Below are positions 8,481 to 17,555 of a stretch of 64,000 bases of DNA, one piece after another; positions within the stretch are counted from its first letter, which is position 1, and every line of letters begins with the position of its first letter. The stretch comes from Alphaproteobacteria bacterium. Lineage in GTDB: Bacteria; Pseudomonadota; Alphaproteobacteria; JAQWUY01. The DNA lies in the NCBI GenBank assembly GCA_029250225.1, contig JAQWUY010000031.1, positions 23,705-87,704 on the forward strand, in the 5' to 3' direction. The position numbers were made by a program, and so were the translations under genes. Below the pieces are notes generated by a model. It was not told the origin of the DNA. It made no database searches and saw nothing but the letters and a program-made list of their open reading frames with translations.

Positions 8481-9014
8481 ATGACTAAAAGATGGTATGT
8501 ATTACATGTGTATTCGACTTTTGAACAAAAAGTTGCTAACCATATCGAAGAGCAAGCTAGATTAAAAGGTTTATCTGATAATATTGGTGAAATATTGGTT
8601 CCAACAGTTCCAGTAATTCATGTTAAAAATGGTAAAAAAGTAGAAAAAGAATCTAAGTTATTCCCAGGTTATATATTAATTTCTATGGAAATGAACGATG
8701 AATGTTGGCATTTGGTTTCATCTGCACCTAAGGTAACAGGTTTCCTAGGTTCAGGCAGAATGCCTTCACCGATATCTGATGCAGAAGCAGAAAAGATAAT
8801 TAAACAGTTAGAAGAAGGCGTATCAGCACCAGCATCATCTATTTCTTATGAAATTGGCGAGCAAGTTCGTGTAATTGATGGTCCTTTCACAGGCTTCAAC
8901 GGTATAGTAGAAGCTGTTGATATTGAAAGAACAAGATTAAAAGTTACAGTAAAAGTATTTGAACGCGATACTCCTTGTGATGTGGAATACAAACAAGTAG
9001 AAAAAATAAATTAA
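8481..9014 (+). CDS. nusG: Transcription termination/antitermination factor NusG
   Basis: A 177-residue protein of standard length. The NGN domain begins KRWYVLHVYSTFEQKVANHI and contains KLFPGYILISMEM and VTGFLGSG. The C-terminal KOW domain reads EQVRVIDGPFTGFNGIVEAV. NusG binds RNA polymerase to suppress pausing and links it to Rho or the ribosome. It follows secE as usual, but the next feature is a strong terminator rather than rplK, so the classical link with the ribosomal-protein operon is cut here. Confidence 0.97.
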   Translation: MTKRWYVLHVYSTFEQKVANHIEEQARLKGLSDNIGEILVPTVPVIHVKNGKKVEKESKLFPGYILISMEMNDECWHLVSSAPKVTGFLGSGRMPSPISDAEAEKIIKQLEEGVSAPASSISYEIGEQVRVIDGPFTGFNGIVEAVDIERTRLKVTVKVFERDTPCDVEYKQVEKIN

Positions 9015-9035
9015 TAATATATATTACAATATAAA

Positions 9036-9068
9036 AAACCGATTGTTATTTAAAACAATCGGTTTTTT
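9036..9068 (+). terminator. Rho-independent terminator after nusG
   Basis: A 12-bp perfect stem, AAACCGATTGTT with AACAATCGGTTT, around a 6-base loop, followed by T residues. It begins 22 bases after nusG and ends the secE-nusG transcript. Confidence 0.92.
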
Positions 9069-9150
9069 TGTTCGTGCTATTTATTTTTATTATTGCACAA
9101 ATAAATTTCTTTAATAATTATTTTAAAATTATGAGATATTTATATAAAGG

Positions 9151-9717
9151 TTATTCCGGCTTTTCATCTTTTTTGATTACTTTACCTTCGATGATATCGC
9201 CTTTACCTTTATTTTTGTTCTTGTTTTGATTTTGTTTTTTTAGCGTGTCTTCAAAAAAAGGATTTCCTGCAAACGGGTTTTCTCCTTGATTAGATTGATT
9301 TTCAAACGGGTTTGATTTTTTAAAAGGGTTATCTTTACCCATACCACCCATTCCAGACATCGTAGAATTAAAGAATGTGTTTACATTTGGTTTATTTCCA
9401 AAGCCTAAAATAAGTAATATTATGCTAAATGGCACACTAAGCAAGGTTAGAACACCAAGGAAGTCGGTTAAAAACCCAGGAATTATAAGTAATGTTCCTC
9501 CAAGAATATTGGGGATTACACTTGTTGCTCCTCTGGTAATTGTGCCTAGACCCATTGACATCATCGATTTTAAGCTACGCTTGATTAGCCACATACCAAT
9601 TATTATGGTTGCTATAATTTCTACTATTGTTTCGCCTATGCCTAACATTCCACCTAAATAGATAAAAATTATTATCTCGGCGATAAACCATATAAACATT
9701 AAAAACAGTATTGGCAT
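9151..9717 (-). CDS. fxsA: FxsA family membrane protein
   Basis: A 188-residue protein with the FxsA core in its first 120 residues: membrane segments around MPILFLMFIWFIAEIIIFIY, GIGETIVEIIATIIIGMWLI and LGGTLLIIPGFLTDFLGVLT. The C-terminal third is a hydrophilic, Asn/Gln/Lys-rich tail with repeated NPF motifs, presumably cytoplasmic and disordered. FxsA (YtzA) was named for relieving F-plasmid exclusion of phage T7 in E. coli; its native role is unknown. It is divergent from timA-mltA, an arrangement common in alphaproteobacteria. Confidence 0.88.
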   Translation of the reverse strand: MPILFLMFIWFIAEIIIFIYLGGMLGIGETIVEIIATIIIGMWLIKRSLKSMMSMGLGTITRGATSVIPNILGGTLLIIPGFLTDFLGVLTLLSVPFSIILLILGFGNKPNVNTFFNSTMSGMGGMGKDNPFKKSNPFENQSNQGENPFAGNPFFEDTLKKQNQNKNKNKGKGDIIEGKVIKKDEKPE

Positions 9718-9797
9718 TTTTATTCCTTTAAAAAAAATATTAATAGTGTATATTAGCTATATAGTGTTTATTTTGCAAATTACAAGGTTTTTTAATC

Positions 9798-10436
9798 ATG
9801 GACTTAATTATTTTAGTTATAATAGCTGTTTTTTTAATATTTCGTTTATTTTCAATGATAGGGCAAGATTTGGGTGGAAATACCGATGCATTTAGTGAAA
9901 TGAGCTCTAAATCCAAGCAACTTAACAAAAAAGATGAAAAAAATAAAAAACAAGACGAAGAAGTTGATGCAAATCCAATGGAGAAGCAACAAGTTGAATC
10001 GCCAGTAATAAGTAAAATCATCAAGGTATACCCTGATTTTAATGCAGAAAATTTTGCTAATGGTGCAACACAGTGTTTTAAAAACACCATAGAAAATTTT
10101 GCTTCTGGTAATAAACAAGCCCTAAAAGAGTTGTTAACTCCTTCTACTTACAAGGTTTTTGCAAAAGTTGTTGATGATAGGATTAAAAACAATCAAAGTG
10201 CTACTGATAAAGTAGTTGGTTTTATTAGTGTTAAAATAGTTGGTGCTAATCTTACGGCAAGGAACATAGAGATAGAAGTTGAATTTGTTACTGATCAAAT
10301 AAATGTAGTATATGATTCGCAAAATCGTGTTATAAATGGTCACCCGCAAGATGTCGTAAGAATAACGGATAATTGGGTATTTAGCAGAGCTAAAAACTCA
10401 GAAGAATTACAGTGGTATGTGAAAGAAACATCATAA
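9798..10436 (+). CDS. Tim44-like domain protein, TimA type
   Basis: A 212-residue protein with an N-terminal membrane anchor (LIILVIIAVFLIFRLFSMIG), a charged linker of about 50 residues rich in Lys, Asp and Glu, and a C-terminal Tim44-like domain (FANGATQCFKNTIENFASGN, then LKELLTPSTYKVFAKVVDDR). Alphaproteobacterial TimA is the proposed ancestor of mitochondrial Tim44; its own role in membrane-protein handling is not settled. mltA begins at the base after its stop codon, so the two are translated together. Confidence 0.85.
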   Translation: MDLIILVIIAVFLIFRLFSMIGQDLGGNTDAFSEMSSKSKQLNKKDEKNKKQDEEVDANPMEKQQVESPVISKIIKVYPDFNAENFANGATQCFKNTIENFASGNKQALKELLTPSTYKVFAKVVDDRIKNNQSATDKVVGFISVKIVGANLTARNIEIEVEFVTDQINVVYDSQNRVINGHPQDVVRITDNWVFSRAKNSEELQWYVKETS

Positions 10437-11654
10437 ATGAAGCTTATAACAAAAAAAATATTGTTAGTATCTTTTATTTTCGCTACAACTTCGTTTGTGT
10501 TATATAATTATTTTTCTAAGACAGAACAAACTAAAACTAATGAAATAACTCATCATAATAAGCACCACAAAAATTTAATACCTAGTAGTTTTGATAACTT
10601 AAATAGTTTTGAAAATGATGATATGGTTGGTGCTATAAAAGTAAATAAAAATTCTTGTTCTGTATTTTTAAGTTTGCCTAAGGATAAGCAAGTTGGCACA
10701 CCGGATATACCTATGTTAGCCGGTGATATGCACAGACCTTGTATTGATTTAAATAGTGTTAATAACAAGCAACAATTTATAAAATGGCTTAAAAATAATT
10801 TTGATGTTTATTTAATTCAAAATGATGATGGTAATAAGTACGGTAAAATTACAGGTTATTTTGAAGCAGAAATCACAGGTTCATTAATCAAAACAGATGA
10901 ATACAAATATCCTATTTACGGTTTACCAAAAGATATAATTTTCTTAAATAAAGAAGATTGGCCAAATAAAAATATAGATTTTAATTTAGTTGGAATGCTT
11001 AAAAATAATAAATTTATTCCTTATTATAAAAGAGATGAAATTGATGCGCAAAAAATAAGCGCTCCTGTACTTGCATATGGCGCTGATAAAATAGATGTTT
11101 TTTTATTACATATTCAAGGAAGTGGTCGAATATTACTACCTGATAATGATGTAGTTCGTCTTGGTTATGCTGGTAATAATGGACATAAATATAAATCTTT
11201 GGGCAGGGAATTAATATCAAAAGGGCATTTGGAATTATCACAAGCTAGCTGGTCAGGCATTCGTAACTGGATTAAAAATAATCCTGATAAGGCTGATGAA
11301 GTATTAGGTGTTAATGCTAGATACATATTTTTTAAGAAAATTCAAAATAATACTAACGGGCCAATTGGAAAAATGGGGGTTGGTTTAATTCCTAGTCGCT
11401 CTATTGCAGTTGATTATCGTAAAATACCTATGGGTTTAAATGTTTGGCTTGATGCACAAGGCATTGATAAAGAACGAATTCAAAGGATTATGAATACACA
11501 AGATACCGGTTCGGCAATTCGCGGATGGACAAGAGGTGATTTTTTCTGGGGATATGGTAATGAGGCATTAAAATATGCTGGAAAAATGAATTCTGAGGGT
11601 TTTTATCATATATTCTTGCCAAAGGTGGTAAGAAATAATATAATGCCCAACTAA
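10437..11654 (+). CDS. mltA: Membrane-bound lytic murein transglycosylase A
   Basis: A 405-residue protein with an N-terminal membrane anchor and no lipobox. The MltA domain is clear: GKITGYFEAEITGS, VFLLHIQGSGRILL, VGLIPSRSIAVD, and the C-terminal double-psi-barrel part with the catalytic Asp in NTQDTGSAIRGWTRGDFFWG. MltA cleaves the glycan strand of peptidoglycan to 1,6-anhydromuropeptides in the periplasm. It directly abuts timA, a pairing conserved in alphaproteobacteria. Confidence 0.93.
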   Translation: MKLITKKILLVSFIFATTSFVLYNYFSKTEQTKTNEITHHNKHHKNLIPSSFDNLNSFENDDMVGAIKVNKNSCSVFLSLPKDKQVGTPDIPMLAGDMHRPCIDLNSVNNKQQFIKWLKNNFDVYLIQNDDGNKYGKITGYFEAEITGSLIKTDEYKYPIYGLPKDIIFLNKEDWPNKNIDFNLVGMLKNNKFIPYYKRDEIDAQKISAPVLAYGADKIDVFLLHIQGSGRILLPDNDVVRLGYAGNNGHKYKSLGRELISKGHLELSQASWSGIRNWIKNNPDKADEVLGVNARYIFFKKIQNNTNGPIGKMGVGLIPSRSIAVDYRKIPMGLNVWLDAQGIDKERIQRIMNTQDTGSAIRGWTRGDFFWGYGNEALKYAGKMNSEGFYHIFLPKVVRNNIMPN

Positions 11655-11728
11655 CGATAAGATTATAAAAAATATTTAATTAAATCTAGTAAATGTCTAA
11701 CTTATACTAGTATTAAGGAACAATAATT

Positions 11729-12940
11729 ATGAATAAAAAAATAGCAATCGCAGGATTGGGTACAGTAGGGCTTAGTCTTGTTAAAAAGCTAGTCGAAAAA
11801 AAAGAAATAATACAACAGCGAAGTAATAATAGTTTTGATATTATTGCTGTTTCAGCTCGTTCTAAAAAAAGTAGGGGTGTTGATTTATCAAATTATGAAT
11901 TTTTTGATAATCCTGTTGAAATGGTAAAAAATACGGATGCAGATATTTACCTCGAACTAATGGGCGGTACCAATGGATTAACACTAGATTATGTCAAGAA
12001 TGTTTTGAAAAAAGGCAAGGTATTAATTACAGCTAACAAAGCTATGCTAGCCTCATACGGTGAACAGTTATCTGAACTAGCGGATGAAAATAATGCAAAA
12101 ATATTATTTGAATCATCAATAGGTGGTGGTATCCCTTGTCTTAAAACATTGCGCGAGGGAATGGTAGGTAATAATATTAATGCAATTTACGGCATCTTGA
12201 ATGGTACTTGTAATTATATTTTAACTACTGTGCAAGAAACGGGTAAATCTTTCGCTGATGTTTTAAGTGAGGCTCAGAAATTAGGATATGCCGAAGCCGA
12301 CCCAACATTTGATGTAGAGGGTTATGATGCCGGACAAAAATTATCTTTAATGGCTTCAATCGGATTTGGAATAAAAATACCTTATGATGAAATGTATTTT
12401 GAAGGTATTTTAGATTTTATGACTAATGAGCAAATAAAATCAGCTGAAAAGATAGGTTATAGCCCAAGACTTATTGGTGTGGCAAAACCACAATCTGATG
12501 GATATTTAATATATACGGTTCCTGCACTTGTTCCTGTTGATAAAACAATGGGTAACATAAAAGGAGTTGTTAATGGATGTATTATAAACGGTGATATGGT
12601 TGGTGATATTATTAGTATCGGTGCAGGGGCTGGCGGTGATGCGACTGCTAGTGCGATTATTTCTGATATAGTTGATTCTTTGAAAAATAATTATACTATG
12701 ACATTTAATACTAGTACAAAAAATTTAAAATCTGCTAAGATATTACCAATTACAGAAAGAATTGGTAAATATTGTATTTTTGGTGACGAGAATATTTTAA
12801 AGCCTAAATTTGGTGATAATGACATTAAATATTTAAATTCTGTTAAAGATGTGTTTGTTATTGAAAATATTAAAGAAGAAAAAATTAACTCTGTATTAAA
12901 CGGTATTAATTGTAATTTAGTAAGGATTGAGGACTGCTAA
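11729..12940 (+). CDS. hom: Homoserine dehydrogenase with a shortened ACT region
   Basis: A 403-residue protein against the usual 430 or so. The NAD(P) domain opens IAIAGLGTVGLSLVKKL. The catalytic domain has ANKAMLASYGEQL, GGGIPCLKTLREG and GILNGTCNYILTTVQETG. It reduces aspartate semialdehyde to homoserine for threonine and methionine synthesis. After IGAGAGGDATASAIISDIVD only about 80 residues remain, and the ACT domain that normally follows lacks the usual DRPGVLA-type segment, so threonine feedback may be altered. The ATG follows an AAGGA about 8 bases upstream. It overlaps glpX by one base (TAATG). Confidence 0.92.
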   Translation: MNKKIAIAGLGTVGLSLVKKLVEKKEIIQQRSNNSFDIIAVSARSKKSRGVDLSNYEFFDNPVEMVKNTDADIYLELMGGTNGLTLDYVKNVLKKGKVLITANKAMLASYGEQLSELADENNAKILFESSIGGGIPCLKTLREGMVGNNINAIYGILNGTCNYILTTVQETGKSFADVLSEAQKLGYAEADPTFDVEGYDAGQKLSLMASIGFGIKIPYDEMYFEGILDFMTNEQIKSAEKIGYSPRLIGVAKPQSDGYLIYTVPALVPVDKTMGNIKGVVNGCIINGDMVGDIISIGAGAGGDATASAIISDIVDSLKNNYTMTFNTSTKNLKSAKILPITERIGKYCIFGDENILKPKFGDNDIKYLNSVKDVFVIENIKEEKINSVLNGINCNLVRIEDC

Positions 12941-13887
12941 TGTTTAACGAAGATTATATTACATCAGAAATTTTAAAATCTAGTGAAAAAACGGCTATTG
13001 CTAGTTTTCCATTTGTCGGCAAAAATGACAAGATAGGTGCTGATGGTGCTGCTACTGATATGCTAAGGGAAAGCCTAAATTCAATAGAAATGAAAGGCCG
13101 TGTTGTAATAGGTGAAGGGGAAATGGATGAAGCACCAATGTTATATATTGGTGAAGAATTAGGGACTGGAAGCGGAACCGAGATAGATATTGCTGTTGAC
13201 CCAATCGATGGGACAACGCCTTGTGCAAAAGGACTTGATAATAGTTGTGTTGTAATAGCTGTTGCTGAAAAAGGTAATTTATTGAATGCTCCTGATATTT
13301 ACATGGAAAAAATAGCAGTAGGTGGCGGATTACCGAGTGGAATAATTGATATTAAAAAAACACCAGAACAAAATATAAGAGCCATTGCTAAGGCAAAGGG
13401 TAAAGATTTTTCAGAAATTACAGTATGTACACTTGATCGAGATCGACACCAATATATTATTGATGATGCTAAAAAGCTTGGTTGTAAATTAAAATTATTA
13501 AGTGATGGTGATGTAGCCGGTATTATTTCAACAACTATGCAAGGCGAAGAGCAATCCGATATATTTATTGGTAAAGGTGGCGCACCAGAAGGAATTATAT
13601 CTGCGGCTGCGTTATTGTGTGTTGGTGGGCAAATGCAAGGTATATTATGTCCTGAAAGTGACGAAGAAATTGCCCGTATGAATAAATGGGGAATTACTGA
13701 TGAAAAAATTATATATAACTTAGAAGATATGGCAAAAGGGAATGTAGTATTTTGTGGGACAAGTATAACAAACGGTATGTTTGGTAAAGGTATACGACAA
13801 GAAGGCGGTAAATTTATAGTTGAAAGCTTTATTTTGCGTTCTTCGGTTGCTAAGCCGGAAATGTTTTCAAATACATATGATAAATAA
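12940..13887 (+). CDS. glpX: Class II fructose-1,6-bisphosphatase
   Basis: A 315-residue protein of standard GlpX length. Signature parts are GRVVIGEGEMDEAPMLYIG, DIAVDPIDGTTPCAKGLDN (metal and substrate site) and GKGGAPEGIISAAAL. It hydrolyses fructose 1,6-bisphosphate, the committed step of gluconeogenesis, and in some lineages also sedoheptulose bisphosphate. It sits between hom and recJ with one-base overlaps on both sides, a conserved alphaproteobacterial order. Confidence 0.95.
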   Translation: MFNEDYITSEILKSSEKTAIASFPFVGKNDKIGADGAATDMLRESLNSIEMKGRVVIGEGEMDEAPMLYIGEELGTGSGTEIDIAVDPIDGTTPCAKGLDNSCVVIAVAEKGNLLNAPDIYMEKIAVGGGLPSGIIDIKKTPEQNIRAIAKAKGKDFSEITVCTLDRDRHQYIIDDAKKLGCKLKLLSDGDVAGIISTTMQGEEQSDIFIGKGGAPEGIISAAALLCVGGQMQGILCPESDEEIARMNKWGITDEKIIYNLEDMAKGNVVFCGTSITNGMFGKGIRQEGGKFIVESFILRSSVAKPEMFSNTYDK

Positions 13888-15641
13888 TGAATGATAAAGT
13901 TAAATTAGAATTAGGTAAATCACCGCAAAATTCAGTTTGGTATAGTCCTAGAATAAATAACGAACTTGAACAACAAATAGCGTTAAAATATTCTTTGCCT
14001 TTAGAAGTCGCTAGTTATTTAGCAAATAAAAATATAAGTGTTGAAGAAATAGATTTCTTTTTAAATCCTGCTATTAAAAATCAGATGCCAGATCCATTAT
14101 CATTTCAAGATATGGATAAAATGTTATGCGTTATTTATGATATCGTTAAAAATAATAAAACTATCGCTATATTTGGTGATTATGATGTTGACGGAGCAAC
14201 CTCAACAGCATTGTTAGTAAAATATTTTAATCAACTTAATATTAAAACTATTTATTACATACCAGATAGAAAAAGCGAAGGCTATGGCCCTAATATCCAA
14301 GCATTTAGACAGTTAAAGCAAAAAGGAGCAGATTTAATAATTTGTGTTGATTGTGGGACAATGTCTTTTGATGTTATGGAACAATCTTTACAAGAAAAAA
14401 TAGATGTATGTATAATTGATCATCATATAGCAGAGCCAAGATTACCAGAATCAAAAGCTTTTGTTAATCCAAATAGATTAGATGATAAATCTGGTATGGG
14501 GTATTTATCTGCGGTCGGAGTAGTATTTTTCGTCCTTGTCGGATTAAACAGACATCTGAGAAAAAATAACTATTTTGATAATGTTAAAGAGCCAAATTTA
14601 CTACAATACCTAGACTTGGTAGCATTAGGAACGGTTTGCGATGTAATGACTCTAACCGATTTAAACCGAGCATTTGTTGCCAAAGGAATAAAGGTTATGC
14701 AACAGCAACAAAATAAAGGTTTAAAACATTTAGCTAACATTAGTGGAATATCAGAAAAAATTAAAACATTTCATCTAGGTTTTATCTTAGGGCCTCGCCT
14801 TAATGCTGGTGGTAGAATGGATAATCCAACACTAGCAACGGAAATATTATTGTGTGATGATGATTCTAAGGCAAATGAACTAGCTACATTGGCTAATTTA
14901 TTAAATCAATCTAGACAAAATGAAGAATCTGAAATTTTAAATGAAATAAATATTAAAATTGATGAGTATAAACACGATAATTTTATATGTGTTTATGGCA
15001 ATGAATGGAATGAGGGTGTAATTGGTATATGTGCTTCTAGATTAAAAGAAGAATATAATGTTCCAAGTTTTGTTATAAGCTTTAAAAATAAAATTGGTAA
15101 AGGTTCAGTTCGTTCATCTGGCGGAGTTGATGTTGGAACGATATTATTAAAAGCTAGGCAAAAAGAAATATTAGAATCAGGTGGCGGGCATAAAATGGCA
15201 GGCGGATTCACTTTGCACCAAGAAAAATTAGCTGAATTTTTAGAATATTTAAAAAAAGAAATATTTATTGAAAATAATCAAAAAGAATTTTTAGCTCATA
15301 AAATAACAAGTATGAATTCTTTAAATATCGATATGTATAATAAACTTAAATTATTAGAACCATACGGAGTTGGCAATACTGAGCCAAGATTTGTAATACA
15401 AGATATTATGGTTTCATCATATAAAATTGTCGGAAAAAAGCATATTTCTTGCTATTTAAAGGACTCTTCGGGTACAAAAAGTATGAAGTCAATATGCTTT
15501 AATTGTGTTGATTCTGATTTAGGTAACGAGATTATAAATGTAGTAAATAATAAGTCTATTTCTCTGTTAGGAAAGATAAATTTAAACTCTTGGAATAACA
15601 AAGAAAGCATAAATTTTGTTATAGAAGATATTATGTATTAA
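13887..15641 (+). CDS. recJ: Single-stranded-DNA-specific exonuclease RecJ
   Basis: A 584-residue protein with the DHH phosphoesterase motifs in order: IFGDYDVDGATSTALLVKYF, LIICVDCGT, VCIIDHHIAEPRLPE, and the DHHA1 motif SGGGHKMAGGFTL. RecJ degrades single-stranded DNA 5' to 3' in RecF-pathway recombination and mismatch repair. Its start overlaps the glpX stop (TAATG), so it is last in the hom-glpX-recJ operon. No clear hairpin terminator is visible before the tRNA-Lys promoter. Confidence 0.95.
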   Translation: MNDKVKLELGKSPQNSVWYSPRINNELEQQIALKYSLPLEVASYLANKNISVEEIDFFLNPAIKNQMPDPLSFQDMDKMLCVIYDIVKNNKTIAIFGDYDVDGATSTALLVKYFNQLNIKTIYYIPDRKSEGYGPNIQAFRQLKQKGADLIICVDCGTMSFDVMEQSLQEKIDVCIIDHHIAEPRLPESKAFVNPNRLDDKSGMGYLSAVGVVFFVLVGLNRHLRKNNYFDNVKEPNLLQYLDLVALGTVCDVMTLTDLNRAFVAKGIKVMQQQQNKGLKHLANISGISEKIKTFHLGFILGPRLNAGGRMDNPTLATEILLCDDDSKANELATLANLLNQSRQNEESEILNEINIKIDEYKHDNFICVYGNEWNEGVIGICASRLKEEYNVPSFVISFKNKIGKGSVRSSGGVDVGTILLKARQKEILESGGGHKMAGGFTLHQEKLAEFLEYLKKEIFIENNQKEFLAHKITSMNSLNIDMYNKLKLLEPYGVGNTEPRFVIQDIMVSSYKIVGKKHISCYLKDSSGTKSMKSICFNCVDSDLGNEIINVVNNKSISLLGKINLNSWNNKESINFVIEDIMY

Positions 15642-15669
15642 TTTTTTTTATAAAAATTCATTTTTAGGG

Positions 15670-15698
15670 TTGCACTTTTTCAAATATATATGTATAAA
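15670..15698 (+). promoter_or_regulatory. Sigma-70 promoter of the tRNA-Lys/tRNA-Asn pair
   Basis: TTGCAC at 15670-15675 and TATAAA at 15693-15698 with a 17-base spacer, 17 bases before the mature tRNA-Lys. Confidence 0.6.
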
Positions 15699-15715
15699 CC
15701 TTTTTATTGGAACAC

Positions 15716-15791
15716 GGTCGCGTAGCTCAGTTGGTAGAGCAACTGACTTTTAATCAGTAGGTCATAGGTTCGAATCCTATCGCGATCACCA
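15716..15791 (+). tRNA. tRNA-Lys (anticodon TTT)
   Basis: A 76-base tRNA. Acceptor GGTCGCG pairs with CGCGATC, the discriminator is A and CCA is encoded. The anticodon loop CTTTTAA gives TTT. tRNA-Asn follows with one base between. Confidence 0.97.
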
Positions 15792-15792
15792 T

Positions 15793-15868
15793 TCCTCAGT
15801 AGCTCAGTTGGTAGAGCAACGGACTGTTAATCCGTTTGTCGCAGGTTCGAGCCCTGCCTGAGGAGCCA
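15793..15868 (+). tRNA. tRNA-Asn (anticodon GTT)
   Basis: A 76-base tRNA. Acceptor TCCTCAG pairs with CTGAGGA, the discriminator is G and CCA is encoded. The anticodon loop CTGTTAA gives GTT. It must be released from a dimeric precursor with tRNA-Lys. Confidence 0.97.
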
Positions 15869-15872
15869 TTTT

Positions 15873-15909
15873 AAAAAATCCATTTTACTTAGTTAAAATG
15901 GATTTTTTT
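15873..15909 (+). terminator. Rho-independent terminator of the tRNA-Lys/Asn unit
   Basis: A 15-bp perfect stem (15873-15887 with 15894-15908) around a 6-base loop, centred on ATCCATTTTA/TAAAATGGAT and ending in seven Ts. It begins 5 bases after the tRNA-Asn CCA. Confidence 0.92.
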
Positions 15910-16012
15910 ATTCCTAGTATTTAGATATATATATAATTCTTAAACTGAAATAAATCTTGTTAGAAACAACAAGATTTATTTAGGTAGTGGTTATATTTTT
16001 TATGAAAATTTT

Positions 16013-16086
16013 TGGAGGCGCGAACTGGAATCGAACCAGTGTTCAAGGATTTGCAGTCCTCTGCGTAACCACTCCGCCACCGCGCC
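16013..16086 (-). tRNA. tRNA-Cys (anticodon GCA)
   Basis: A 74-base tRNA on the minus strand. Acceptor GGCGCGG pairs with TCGCGCC (one G-T), the discriminator is T and CCA is encoded. The anticodon loop CTGCAAA gives GCA. Confidence 0.97.
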
Positions 16087-16097
16087 AATGATTAAAC

Positions 16098-16126
16098 TTA
16101 ATACATTATTGTTTTGATATAGTCAA
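16098..16126 (-). promoter_or_regulatory. Sigma-70 promoter of tRNA-Cys
   Basis: On the minus strand TTGACT (16126-16121) and TATTAA (16103-16098) are 17 bases apart, 11 bases before the mature tRNA. Confidence 0.65.
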
Positions 16127-16206
16127 CATAAAATAATTTTGATTATTTATTATAAATGTTGTATTGTTTGACTTATAATGACTATTAAATATCAATAACT
16201 TAAAAA

Positions 16207-17454
16207 ATGAAAAAAATAATACTTATCAGTGCTTTTCTATTATTTTCAAATTCTTCATTCTCGCAAGAAATTGACTTTAAAGATATCATTTCATTAATAG
16301 TTAAAAATGCCACAAATATTCAAATAACTAAAAAAAACATAGAGGAATCTTTTATTGATATAAAGGAACAAGAATCTAAAATGTTACCTAAGTTAGAATT
16401 GAGAGGTGGGGCTTCAACAATTAAACAAAGTAATGCCAGAACAAACAATCAAAATATTTCTTTAAACTTAAGTTATAATATTTTTAACGGTGGTAAGACG
16501 TTAAATATTATAAATATATCTAATAATAATCAAAAGAAATCTTTAATCGAGCACGAGAAAAATATTGCTGAAACAATTTTATTAACAACAAAAGTTTATT
16601 ATGGTGTTAAAAAAACAAGAATTTTGAAAGAAGCTTATGAAATTGCCTTTAAAAATAATCAAAATATTATGGAAAAGGAAAAAATAAAATTTGAAAATGG
16701 TGTTGCAACAAAAGAATCTTATCTTAATTCTCAATCAAGTTATTACAATATTAAAGCTAAATTAGAAACATTAAATAACAATATTTATTCGCTGGAAAGT
16801 CAATATTATAGCTATACCGGAGCTACAATCTCTAAAATATTACCAGAGATTGATTTATCCGATATTACTATTCCATCGACTATGCAAGAAGCTATTGAAA
16901 GAGCAAAAGTTAATAGCTTTAATGTGCAAATTGCAAAAATTGACTTAGAGAATGCAAATTATAATTATCAGATAGCTGTTGCATCACACTCACCTGAGGT
17001 AAATGTATATAGTTCTGTGGAAAAGCAAAGTGGAGCTGATAACTCAGTTTCATTTGGCCTTAATTATACAATGCCTTTATACAGTGGTGGCGGGGATATT
17101 GCAAAACAACAAAAGGGTGTTGTTGCTAAAAAAATTAGTAAATTAAAATATAATAAAATAATATCAGATTCTGAATTACTAGCAATTAATGCTTGGAAAA
17201 ATTATACATCTAGTAAAATAGAATTTGATTCTTATAAAAAATCCTTAGAGGCGATTAAATTATCTTTGGAAGCTGAACAAATTAAATATGATAGCGGTTA
17301 TAGTGATAGTGACTCATTATTAGAATTACAAGATAAAAAACTAAAAATACAACAGCAATACACATTTGCTATTGAAAAGAAAATTACATCCGTAATGGAT
17401 ATGCTAATTGCAACAGGTGATTTCACAGCACAGAATCTAGAAAAAATAAAGTAA
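16207..17454 (+). CDS. tolC: TolC-family outer membrane channel protein
   Basis: A 415-residue protein with a signal peptide (MKKIILISAFLLFSNSSFS, cleavage before QE). Two repeated halves of long helices and beta strands follow, as in TolC: LELRGGASTIKQSN with NISLNLSYNIFNGGKTLN in the first half, and SVSFGLNYTMPLYSGG in the second. The trimer forms the outer-membrane and periplasmic tunnel for type I secretion and RND efflux. No partner transporter is in the window. Its place ahead of a DUF2497 gene and valS is the normal alphaproteobacterial context. Confidence 0.88.
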   Translation: MKKIILISAFLLFSNSSFSQEIDFKDIISLIVKNATNIQITKKNIEESFIDIKEQESKMLPKLELRGGASTIKQSNARTNNQNISLNLSYNIFNGGKTLNIINISNNNQKKSLIEHEKNIAETILLTTKVYYGVKKTRILKEAYEIAFKNNQNIMEKEKIKFENGVATKESYLNSQSSYYNIKAKLETLNNNIYSLESQYYSYTGATISKILPEIDLSDITIPSTMQEAIERAKVNSFNVQIAKIDLENANYNYQIAVASHSPEVNVYSSVEKQSGADNSVSFGLNYTMPLYSGGGDIAKQQKGVVAKKISKLKYNKIISDSELLAINAWKNYTSSKIEFDSYKKSLEAIKLSLEAEQIKYDSGYSDSDSLLELQDKKLKIQQQYTFAIEKKITSVMDMLIATGDFTAQNLEKIK

Positions 17455-17555
17455 CGATATCTTCTTTTATCGGGTTTAAACAATAAATTACTTGTAAATG
17501 TAAAATAAAAATAGTAAAAATATTCTATTAGTGTTTTAGTTTTGGAGGTTTAAAA

